Assembly (NCBI GenBank): GCA_041661865.1
Contig: JBAZTO010000037.1
Location: 1 to 42,860, forward strand
DNA length: 42,860 nucleotides
Source of the DNA: JBAZTO01 sp041661865
Lineage (GTDB): Bacteria > Planctomycetota > Phycisphaerae > SM23-33
Direction: 5' to 3'
A program made the position numbers and the translations under genes. Positions 8,695-14,467 of the stretch are shown piece by piece. The notes under the pieces were generated by a model, which was not told the origin of the DNA, ran no database searches, and saw only the letters and a list, made by a program, of their open reading frames with translations. Within the stretch, counting starts at the first letter, position 1. Each line of letters opens with the position of its first letter.

Positions 8695-8705
8695 CCCCTG
8701 ACTGT

Positions 8706-8727
8706 AGCCGCCTCCGGGCGGCTTTTT
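8706..8727 (+). terminator. Intrinsic terminator of the structural operon
   Basis: A perfect 7-bp GC-rich stem (AGCCGCC at 8706-8712 with GGCGGCT at 8717-8723), loop TCCG, followed by TTTTT. It separates the tail fibre gene from the protease/lysis block. Confidence 0.85.
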
Positions 8728-8743
8728 CAATGGAGGACTACAA

Positions 8744-9448
8744 ATGCGTGTCCTGAACTGGATCGCCCGGAATTGGGTCGGCATCGGCATCGCCGTGGCC
8801 ATCGCAGTGGTCGGCTTCGTGGTCCTGGCGGCCTTTATCGGCATCGCCCGGGCCAAGGACCCCGTCACCATCGCGGCCCCGGTGGCATTCGACCGTGACG
8901 CCGTGACGGTCAAGGTGCTGCTGGCCGATGGCCACGGCTCCGGGGTGCTGATCGGCGATGGCACGCTGGTCCTGACAGCAGGCCATGTCACCAAGGCCGC
9001 CACGGACGGCAAGGTCAGGATCGAACTGCACGACGGCACGACCGTTGACGGCCTCGTGATCTGGGCGGGCGTGCAGGACGATATTGCCATCATCAAGATT
9101 GCTGGCACCCATCCGGCGGCCTCGCTGGACTGCGGCGTGCAGCAGGCCGGGCTGGCGGTCGAAGTGGTGGGCTTCCCGCATGTCGGGGGTACGCTGCCCT
9201 GGGCGCACACCTACGGCCGGGTGGTGCAGGTCTACTTGGGCGGCCTGGAGAAGTGGCCCCATCCGCTGCTGATCCTGGACGCGGCGCTGTATTTTGGCAG
9301 CTCCGGCGGCCCGGTGTTCGACCTGGACGGCAAGCTGATCGGCATCGTGAACGCCATGACCGGCGCCGATGTTGGCTGGGGCACTGTGGCGCCCTTCGGC
9401 TTCAACATCGCCACGCCGGCTTCCTACATCTGCGAGCTGCTGCCGTGA
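8744..9448 (+). CDS. Membrane-anchored trypsin-like serine protease
   Basis: A 234-aa protein with a good ribosome site (GGAGG, 8 nt upstream of ATG). Residues 12-36 form a membrane helix (VGIGIAVAIAVVGFVVLAA), so the enzyme domain likely faces the periplasm. The chymotrypsin-fold triad is visible: His81 in LTAGHV, Asp113 in DDIAIIKI and Ser187 in GSSGGP. This is the HtrA/trypsin-like family without a PDZ domain. It follows the terminator, so it heads a new transcription unit with the holin-like gene. Role unknown: envelope weakening during lysis, virion protein processing or exclusion of other phages are possible. Confidence 0.8.
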   Translation: MRVLNWIARNWVGIGIAVAIAVVGFVVLAAFIGIARAKDPVTIAAPVAFDRDAVTVKVLLADGHGSGVLIGDGTLVLTAGHVTKAATDGKVRIELHDGTTVDGLVIWAGVQDDIAIIKIAGTHPAASLDCGVQQAGLAVEVVGFPHVGGTLPWAHTYGRVVQVYLGGLEKWPHPLLILDAALYFGSSGGPVFDLDGKLIGIVNAMTGADVGWGTVAPFGFNIATPASYICELLP

Positions 9449-9552
9449 CCATGCATTGGGTGCGTCCAGCGACCTGCTGGGGGCGCTGGCTACGTCAGCG
9501 GGCATGGCTGGCGCTGATCGCTATCGGCCTTGGTCTACTGCTCTACAGCTAG
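9445..9552 (+). CDS. Single-pass small membrane protein
   Basis: A 35-aa frame starting at GTG 9445 (overlapping the protease stop as GTGA) or at ATG 9451. The first half is Trp/Arg-rich (VRPATCWGRWLRQRAW), the second a short membrane helix (LALIAIGLGLLLYS). It sits between the protease and the holin-like gene, in a tight operon. It may be an accessory lysis protein; no family is recognised. Confidence 0.5.
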   Translation: MTMHWVRPATCWGRWLRQRAWLALIAIGLGLLLYS

Positions 9553-9565
9553 GGGGGAAGGGCCG

Positions 9566-9898
9566 ATGAACGAACAGGTGGATAGCGGTGTCCTGGTGGC
9601 GCTCAAGGGGCTGATTGGCCCGGTGCTGGGCGTGACGCTGGGGATGCTCTGGGACCTGGCCGACGACGTGCGCGCCGGGCGGCCTTTCACACGCCGCGTA
9701 CTAGCGGCCAACGTGATGACGGCGGCGGGGCTAGGCCTCGTGGTCGCGGGCTTCGGCGAGTGGCTTAGCCTGCCCCCGCTGGCCTTGATGGCCGTGGGCG
9801 CGGTGTTCGGCAAGCTGGGGACCGACTGGCTGCTGCTGAACGTGCTGCCCCGGCTGATCGACAAGTACCTGCCCCGCAACGACGACAAGGGTAAATGA
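9566..9898 (+). CDS. Putative holin (three membrane helices)
   Basis: A 110-aa protein; ATG 9566 follows a strong ribosome site (GGGGGGAAGG). Three hydrophobic stretches are visible: about 8-28 (VALKGLIGPVLGVTLGMLW), 45-64 (ANVMTAAGLGLVVAGFGEWL) and 66-88 (LPPLALMAVGAVFGKLGTDW), with a charged C-terminal tail ending in Lys/Asp. Size, topology and neighbourhood (protease upstream, endolysin and spanins downstream) fit a phage holin that triggers membrane opening. The family is inferred from topology. Confidence 0.65.
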   Translation: MNEQVDSGVLVALKGLIGPVLGVTLGMLWDLADDVRAGRPFTRRVLAANVMTAAGLGLVVAGFGEWLSLPPLALMAVGAVFGKLGTDWLLLNVLPRLIDKYLPRNDDKGK

Positions 9899-10899
9899 TG
9901 GCCGGTCCACTTCCCGCCTCTGAGGAGGCGCGCCGCTGGCACGCCATCGGTACGCATGGCTCCATAGCCACTGCGGCCCGGTCCATCGGCCTAGCGCCGG
10001 GGGTGCTGCGGAATTGGGCCAACGGCCGGCCCCGGGAGACGCAACCGGAGGCCCCGGTAGCCGCTCCGGTTCTGTCGCCGGCCGCGCCCCCAGCAGAGCC
10101 AGTCAAGCCGCACTACACGGTCAGGCTGGACAGGATCGGGGGCCGGGATACCACGCGCGTCCTGGCCATCGGAGACGCGCACGACGGCCCCAAGGTGCCC
10201 AAGGACCGCTTCCGGTGGATGGGCGCGCTGGCGGCCGACATTCAGCCCGACGTGATCGTGCAGATTGGCGACTTCCTCTCGCTGGATAGCCTCTGCCGGT
10301 ACGACGACAACGCCAGCCTGAAGGGCAAGGCGAAGCCCTCGCTCAAAGAGGACCTGGAGAGTTTCAAGGAGGCCCTGGCGGCCTTCGATGAAGGGCTCGG
10401 CGGCTTCCGGCCTGAACGGCATGTGACTTTAGGAAACCATGAAGATCGTATCTGGAGCTTCACCAACCGCACGCCGGAAGTCGCCGACCTGTTGACGGAA
10501 AACCTGCACACCATCCTGACCGACCGGGGCTGGTCCTATAGCCCCTTCGGCGTGCTGCACTTCTACGGCGGGGTGGGCTTCACGCATGCGCCGCTGAACA
10601 CCATGGGCAAGCCCTATGGCGGCCTGTACGCAGAGAACCAAGTGGCCCGCGACGCGCTGCATGACGTGGTCTACGGCCACTCCCACAAGCGCGTGGACAA
10701 GCCCTACCCGAAGATGGGCCACCGCAAGTTGACGGTGGTCAACCTCGGCTGCGCCCTCCCGGACGGGCATGTCGAGGAATACGCCCGGCACTCCCTGACC
10801 GGCTGGAGCTACGGCGTGTACGACCTGACCATCCGCAACGGCGGTATCGAGGCGGCACACTGGATACCCATGGCCACCCTGCAGGACCGCTACGCATGA
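9895..10899 (+). CDS. Calcineurin-like metallophosphoesterase with N-terminal HTH
   Basis: A 334-aa protein (ATG 9895 or 9898; ATGATG overlapping the holin-like stop). Residues 10-42 resemble a small helix-turn-helix (GSIATAARSIGLAPGVLRNW), then a Pro/Ala linker to about residue 72. The metal-binding motifs of the calcineurin-like family are all present: GDAHD (93-97), GDF (125-127), GNHE (180-183), GFTHAP and GHSHK. Such enzymes hydrolyse phosphomono- or diesters using two metal ions. Substrate is unknown; the HTH hints that it acts on or near DNA. It is unusual to see it inside a lysis block. Confidence 0.8.
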   Translation: MMAGPLPASEEARRWHAIGTHGSIATAARSIGLAPGVLRNWANGRPRETQPEAPVAAPVLSPAAPPAEPVKPHYTVRLDRIGGRDTTRVLAIGDAHDGPKVPKDRFRWMGALAADIQPDVIVQIGDFLSLDSLCRYDDNASLKGKAKPSLKEDLESFKEALAAFDEGLGGFRPERHVTLGNHEDRIWSFTNRTPEVADLLTENLHTILTDRGWSYSPFGVLHFYGGVGFTHAPLNTMGKPYGGLYAENQVARDALHDVVYGHSHKRVDKPYPKMGHRKLTVVNLGCALPDGHVEEYARHSLTGWSYGVYDLTIRNGGIEAAHWIPMATLQDRYA

Positions 10900-11126
10900 G
10901 CCCCGAGGAAGCCGCCGCCCAGATGGAGGTCATGACGCTGGAGCGCCAAGTTTACGCCAGGCTTTACGAGATGGAGACAGGCCCGGGGCTGTTCATCCGC
11001 ATTGGTCGTGACGAGTATCGGGTGCCCTTGTCGCCGCTCTGTCTGGCCCTGCTGGCAGAGGACGCCACGGCCTACCTGGCCCGCATCATGCGACGCGCGA
11101 CATTGGAGGAAGCCAATGTCGGGTGA
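10896..11126 (+). CDS. Small protein of unknown function
   Basis: A 76-aa protein whose ATG overlaps the phosphoesterase stop (ATGA). It is an acidic N-terminal helix (PEEAAAQMEVMTLERQVYAR) followed by a short beta stretch (GLFIRIGRDEYRVPLSPL) and a C-terminal helix. No family is recognised. It overlaps the next gene by 11 bp, so the two are probably made together. Confidence 0.6.
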   Translation: MSPEEAAAQMEVMTLERQVYARLYEMETGPGLFIRIGRDEYRVPLSPLCLALLAEDATAYLARIMRRATLEEANVG

Positions 11127-11358
11127 GGGCGGGATCGTTGACGGCCCCTTTGGGACGTACCAGTACCCCAACCTGGACGACGTATCGCTAGACGAGGCCC
11201 GGCGCATCTTCGCGCTGCACTTCGCCTACATGATCTCGCCTGGGCAGCCATCGTCTGCCGGTGACTTGTTGACAAGCGCCGCCGCGATCAATGCATGGCT
11301 AGCGAAGGATGAATTACCGGCGCCGCCATCCCGCAAACTGGCGGCAGTGAAGGGGTAG
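11116..11358 (+). CDS. Small protein of unknown function
   Basis: An 80-aa protein from ATG 11116, preceded by GGAGGAAG. It starts with a Gly-rich segment (SGEGGIVDGPFGTYQYPN) and continues with two helices (LDEARRIFALHFAYM and SAAAINAWLAKDEL). It has no membrane segment and no motif I know. Last gene before the tRNA-like gap. Confidence 0.6.
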   Translation: MSGEGGIVDGPFGTYQYPNLDDVSLDEARRIFALHFAYMISPGQPSSAGDLLTSAAAINAWLAKDELPAPPSRKLAAVKG

Positions 11359-11390
11359 TCGCTGCGGGCCGGGCGCTACTCCGGCAAACA

Positions 11391-11432
11391 CGGAGGGGAA
11401 TCGAACCCCGACCCTGGGTCCCAAGGCCGCCA
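11391..11432 (-). other. tRNA 3'-half-like sequence (T-arm and anticodon-loop match)
   Basis: The gap 11359-11522 has no gene. On the - strand, bases 11395-11409 form a 4-bp stem around the loop TTCGATT, the canonical T-arm signature (GGGG-TTCGATT-CCCC). Upstream on the same strand lie GGGTC and CTTGGGA, matching a variable region and a tRNA-Pro(UGG)-type anticodon loop. I cannot fold a complete cloverleaf: the anticodon stem is poor, the D-arm is missing and no acceptor pairs in register. It is more likely a tRNA remnant or a piece copied from a host tRNA, such as an attachment-site core, than a working tRNA. Confidence 0.4.
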
Positions 11433-11522
11433 TCCAGGCGCGTGCGGGCTCTAGAAACCTGCGTGTCTGCTTTCCACGCCGCCGCAGCCCCAAGAATCTA
11501 CAACCTTTCAGGAGTCTCCGCA

Positions 11523-11945
11523 ATGGCCGCCAGAGGCGAGCGCAACAACAACCCCGGCAACATCGAAGCCAACGCCACCAAGTGGCGGGGCCTGGCCGAT
11601 CCGCCGGTAGAGCCTGAAGGCCGCTTTGCCCGCTTCACGGAAGCCAAGTGGGGCATTCGCGCCATAGCACGGACCCTGCAGAGCTATCAGACGAAGCACG
11701 GCCTGCGGACGATCCGGGAGGTTATCTCCCGCTGGGCTCCGGCCGTCGAAAACAACACCAAGGGCTATATCGACCGCGTGGCGCAGGACATGGGCGTCAC
11801 GCCGGATAGCCGGCTGGACCTGTTCCAGCACAAGAACGCCAAGCCGCTGGTGCTGGCGATCATGCGGGTTGAACTGGGCTATGAGCCACCCTACAGCGAC
11901 GCGGTGGTTGAGGAAGCCCTGGCGCTGGCTGGGGTGACGCCGTGA
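11523..11945 (+). CDS. Endolysin (P5-like peptidoglycan hydrolase)
   Basis: A 140-aa protein. ATG 11523 is fixed by AGGAG 8 nt upstream; the longer frame upstream overlaps the tRNA-like gap. It matches a widespread phage family usually annotated 'structural protein P5' or endolysin: the opening RGERNNNPGNIE, an aromatic GRFARFTEAKWGIRAIAR segment and IDRVAQDMGV near the end. The small size, lack of a signal peptide and position between the holin-like gene and the spanin genes fit a cell-wall degrading enzyme released through the holin. The exact bond cut is not shown by the sequence. Confidence 0.7.
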   Translation: MAARGERNNNPGNIEANATKWRGLADPPVEPEGRFARFTEAKWGIRAIARTLQSYQTKHGLRTIREVISRWAPAVENNTKGYIDRVAQDMGVTPDSRLDLFQHKNAKPLVLAIMRVELGYEPPYSDAVVEEALALAGVTP

Positions 11946-12304
11946 ACCTGCTGTCCCTGCTGCCCAGCCTCAAGGGCGGCCTGATCGTCGGCGCCGTCTG
12001 CCTGGCCATCGGCGCGACGGGCGGCTGGAAAGCCCGCGACCTGGTGGCGGAGGGCGACCGCGCCGACCGCGAGGCCGCCTATGCCCAGGGCCTGCAGCTG
12101 ATCAACGCCGCGAACGACGCTGCGGCCGCGCTGGCTGCCGAGGATGCCCGCCGAGCGCTGGCCGCAGCCGAGGCCGCCGCTGCCGAGGCGCAGGCACGCG
12201 CTGCCGAGCTGGCCGGGCAGGTGGAGGCCATCCGGGCGATACCGGACGCGGAAAACTGCCCGCTCGGGCTGGAGACGATGAAGATCCTTGAGGGGCTGAT
12301 GTGA
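11942..12304 (+). CDS. Inner-membrane spanin-like protein (Rz-like)
   Basis: A 120-aa protein from GTG 11942, overlapping the endolysin stop. One N-terminal membrane helix (LKGGLIVGAVCLAIGATGGW, about 9-28) is followed by a long Ala/Glu-rich coiled coil (about 35-105). This is the topology of i-spanins, which span the periplasm and join an outer-membrane lipoprotein partner to fuse the membranes at the end of lysis. The likely partner is the lipoprotein at 13256, separated from it by a DNA methyltransferase gene. Confidence 0.7.
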   Translation: MNLLSLLPSLKGGLIVGAVCLAIGATGGWKARDLVAEGDRADREAAYAQGLQLINAANDAAAALAAEDARRALAAAEAAAAEAQARAAELAGQVEAIRAIPDAENCPLGLETMKILEGLM

Positions 12305-13047
12305 TGCGGGTTGAGCAGATAGGCGACGCCACGCTCTACCTTGGCGACTGCCGCGAGGTCGCGCCGCTTTTCCCGCCTCCCGACGCCGTTATCACTGATC
12401 CCCCCTACGAGATAATCAACGATTTCGGCACCTCGCTGACCGGAAAGTCGAAGGGGCGCCGGGTGATGAGTTTCGAGTTTGACGTTCCGGGCGTAGTCCG
12501 CGACGTGGTGTTACCGACGCTTGAGGGGCTGATCGCGCGGGCCTCCGGCGCTTGCGGGCATTTCGTGTTCGCGGCGGCCGACCACATCTCGCACTTCCAC
12601 GCGATGTTTCGGCGGCTCGGCTACGTCCCCAAGCCAGCCGTTTGGGTGAAGCCCTACCCACCGCCGCCGATGAAGGGCAACTGGTGGGTAAGCGCGCATG
12701 AGTTGGCGCTCTACGCCTACAAGCGCGGAGCTTATTTCGCGGACGACTCCGCGAAGCGTCCAAACGTGTTCAACTTCGACACTTACCGGCACGGCATGCC
12801 CGGCAAGGTGGCGCACCCCACTCAGAAGCCAGAGCGCTTGCTGGCAAAAATCGTCGCGGCGATGGTGCCCGCCGGCGCCCTGGTGGCCGATCCCTTCATG
12901 GGGTCAGGGACGACCGCCGTCGTCTGTGCCAAGGCCGGTGCGCGCTTCGTCGGCGCCGAGGTCAATCCGGCCTATTTCGACATCGCCTGCCGCCGCGTCG
13001 AAGAAGCCTACCGGCAGCAGTCGCTCGATCTGGTCGGTGCGGCATAG
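12304..13047 (+). CDS. DNA methyltransferase (N6-adenine/N4-cytosine class)
   Basis: A 247-aa protein; the start is ATG 12304 or the adjoining GTG 12301. The catalytic motif DPPY lies near the N-terminus (ITDPPYEI) and the SAM-binding motif near the C-terminus (DPFMGSGTT, then GAEVN), the beta-type order of type II/III amino-methyltransferases. A Lys/Pro segment (VKPYPPPPMKGN) lies in the target-recognition region. No matching restriction enzyme is present, so it probably protects phage DNA from host restriction or marks it. It is inserted between the two spanin genes, a place where accessory genes are not expected. Confidence 0.85.
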   Translation: MRVEQIGDATLYLGDCREVAPLFPPPDAVITDPPYEIINDFGTSLTGKSKGRRVMSFEFDVPGVVRDVVLPTLEGLIARASGACGHFVFAAADHISHFHAMFRRLGYVPKPAVWVKPYPPPPMKGNWWVSAHELALYAYKRGAYFADDSAKRPNVFNFDTYRHGMPGKVAHPTQKPERLLAKIVAAMVPAGALVADPFMGSGTTAVVCAKAGARFVGAEVNPAYFDIACRRVEEAYRQQSLDLVGAA

Positions 13048-13131
13048 TTTGATCGTGTTTTCGGGACAATCAAAACCCGCGCGACCGGAGACGGCGCGCC
13101 CCCGGCGGCTCACGGGCCTGCCGGTTCTTAT

Positions 13132-13224
13132 GCCCCGCAAGGGGCTTGTGCGGGGGAGCATCGCAGGGATGCGGGCTAGCGCGCGAGTTGCGCATAGCGG
13201 CTGGCCGCCTCGTTGGACCCGAGG
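13132..13224 (+). other. Cluster of small RNA hairpins in the methyltransferase-spanin gap
   Basis: The 208-bp gap 13048-13255 codes for nothing obvious but holds three perfect hairpins in a row: GCCCC-GCAA-GGGGC (13132-13145, a GNRA-type loop, with an alternative CCCCGCA/TGCGGGG pairing of 13133-13139 with 13149-13155), GCATC-GCAGG-GATGC (13158-13172) and CCTCG-TTGGACC-CGAGG (13208-13224). The last has a 7-nt loop as in an anticodon arm. Either an mRNA leader for the lipoprotein gene or a structured RNA of its own. Confidence 0.4.
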
Positions 13225-13255
13225 TCCCCGCTTTATCTCGCTGGAAGGAGGGCCG

Positions 13256-13498
13256 ATGCGCCCCGTGATCCTAGCCGCCCTGCTGCTCCTCACCGCCTGC
13301 GCCGCCCCCGAGCCGGTGATCCAGCGCGTCTACGTGCGGCAGGAAATCCCGGCGAGCCTGCTGGAGTGCGCGCCCTGGCCGCAGCCGGACACCCTGCCGC
13401 AGGACGTGCGCGGGCTGGTCGAGTGGCTGGCCAGGGCCAAGGCGGCGTGGATGGATTGCAGCTACAAGCTGGGGCAGGTCAAGGGGCTGGTGAAGTAG
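13256..13498 (+). CDS. Outer-membrane spanin lipoprotein (Rz1-like)
   Basis: An 80-aa protein from ATG 13256 with a very strong ribosome site (GGAAGGAGG). The N-terminus is a lipoprotein signal: hydrophobic VILAALLLLTAC ending in the lipobox L-T-A-C (Cys 15), followed by Pro-rich mature sequence. Such short lipoproteins in lysis blocks act as o-spanins, paired with a coiled-coil i-spanin (here 11942-12304). Here the o-spanin is a separate downstream gene rather than nested inside the i-spanin gene. Confidence 0.75.
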   Translation: MRPVILAALLLLTACAAPEPVIQRVYVRQEIPASLLECAPWPQPDTLPQDVRGLVEWLARAKAAWMDCSYKLGQVKGLVK

Positions 13499-13500
13499 GC

Positions 13501-13933
13501 GACAGATTGGGGATTCACTCCGCCCGCGCGCTGAGGTAGAGTATGCGGGCTGCGGGCAGGGGAGCTTGTCAGTTGTGCCCGCCTAGATAACGCCAGCCGG
13601 TGAACAAGCCCGGCAGCCTCTTTCCTGGCAGCCCGCAGCATCCTCGCCCTAGCGGCGAGCGCCTTGTTTATCTGGTGACCGACTTGCGGACGCGCGAGGA
13701 CGGGAGACCCAGTCAGGGCGCTCTCCGCTGCGGCGGACGGACAAGGCTATGGCCCGTATGGCAGAGGTAGAGCGGGAGCCGCAAGGCGCCAAACCGCTAA
13801 GCCGACACCAAGCCGGGATGGGAAGCGAGTGGTCCAGCCCGCAGCACCTACGCGAGGATATGGGCACAACCACGTTGGCCCTGCCCATCATCCGAAGAGC
13901 CCCGCTGGCCATCACAGGTCGGCGGGGCTTTTT
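13501..13933 (+). ncRNA. Candidate structured non-coding RNA
   Basis: About 430 nt without a plausible gene, ending in an intrinsic terminator. Perfect helices: 13544-13553 with 13628-13637 (TGCGGGCTGC/GCAGCCCGCA); inside it hairpin A 13552-13558 with 13576-13582 (GCGGGCA/TGCCCGC) and hairpin B 13596-13600 with 13610-13614 (GCCGG/CCGGC). Their loops carry GCTTGT (13564-13569) and ACAAGC (13604-13609), a 6-bp kissing pair. Downstream: CTCGCC/GGCGAG (13643-13659), GCCTTGT/ACAAGGC (13661-13667 with 13741-13747), TCCGC-TGCG-GCGGA (13724-13737), a GCAA tetraloop hairpin (13778-13787) and ATGGGCA/TGCCCAT (13860-13888). No RNase P or tmRNA signature is recognised. Function unknown; it may be processed from the lysis transcript. 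Confidence 0.6.
13898..13933 (+). terminator. Intrinsic terminator of the lysis operon / candidate RNA
   Basis: An 8-bp perfect stem (AGCCCCGC at 13898-13905 with GCGGGGCT at 13922-13929), a 16-nt loop and a TTTTT run ending at 13933. It lies after the spanin gene and the structured region and before the convergent leftward operon. Confidence 0.85.
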
Positions 13934-14118
13934 GCTGCTTGAGGGGCTGGCTGCGACACGCCGCCGCATTTACCTAGGGCTTGTAGGGAACGGCCTGAAT
14001 ACGGCCAGAGGGTCAGATAACCTGGAGAGCAATGAAACTGCGAGGACTCTAAAGGGGCTAACTTGTTGGACGACCGTTCAATATCGCATAATGTATAACC
14101 TGTAAGATATTCTGTCTG
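13934..14118. other. AT-richer intergenic region between convergent operons
   Basis: No gene seen. Bases 14063-14100 are locally AT-rich and contain a promoter-like pair on the + strand (TTGTTG at 14063-14068, 18-nt spacer, CATAAT at 14087-14092), which would point into the convergent gene at 14119. The downstream purpose is unclear, so this is noted rather than called a promoter. Confidence 0.4.
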
Positions 14119-14424
14119 CTAGCTAAATCTAGTGGGTAGCTTACACCTCAGCGTAGCAGAATGCACGATCCTTTCTGCTCGGAGGGCCTTTTCTACTGCA
14201 CTTAGGTCTGTGCGCCTGCGTAGCTGGTCTAGCTCTGTCGCCGTGTCCATCAGGGCGGCTGACACCTTGGCGAGGTGCAGGGGGTCCCAGCACGATATTT
14301 CGAGGCGAACGAATTGCTTGACGGCGTACATCTCCATCTCGCCGCGCGTCAGGGGTCCAGCGCCTCGCGTGGAGGCATCCTGCAAGTCCATCACCATCTT
14401 ACCCACGCTCCTCTTTCTTGGCAT
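14119..14424 (-). CDS. Small early protein of unknown function (last gene of leftward operon)
   Basis: A 101-aa protein. ATG 14424 has GGGAGGG 4 nt upstream; this ribosome site is locked in a perfect hairpin (see 14429-14451). The N-terminus is basic (PRKRSVGKMVMDL), the rest helical with alternating charge (ATELDQLRRRTDLSAVEKAL). No family is recognised. It is the terminal gene of the leftward early operon. Confidence 0.6.
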   Translation of the reverse strand: MPRKRSVGKMVMDLQDASTRGAGPLTRGEMEMYAVKQFVRLEISCWDPLHLAKVSAALMDTATELDQLRRRTDLSAVEKALRAERIVHSATLRCKLPTRFS

Positions 14425-14428
14425 TGGA

Positions 14429-14451
14429 CCCTCCCCCTTTGCGGGGGAGGG
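14429..14451 (-). promoter_or_regulatory. Hairpin sequestering the ribosome site of 14119-14424
   Basis: A perfect 9-bp inverted repeat, CCCTCCCCC (14429-14437) and GGGGGAGGG (14443-14451), with a 5-nt loop. On the - strand transcript the 3' arm GGGGGAGGG is the ribosome site itself, ending 4 nt before the start codon. The fold would block initiation until unwound, or could act as an RNA stability element. Confidence 0.6.
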
Positions 14452-14467
14452 TATCACGGGTGAGCCT

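Noticed and set aside
11391..11475. A suppressor tRNA (CTA anticodon) that would read the TAG at 31357.
   Set aside because: TTCTAGA is present on the - strand with a weak stem, but the spacing to the T-arm is far too long, there is no D-arm, and the acceptor strands do not pair in register.
13501..13933. tmRNA or RNase P RNA as identity of the structured segment.
   Set aside because: No tmRNA tag frame with tRNA-like ends and none of the conserved RNase P sequence blocks could be seen.
13749..14105. A 118-codon + strand frame through the structured region.
   Set aside because: It runs over the terminator at 13898-13933, has no ribosome site, and its residues follow the RNA helices rather than a coding pattern.
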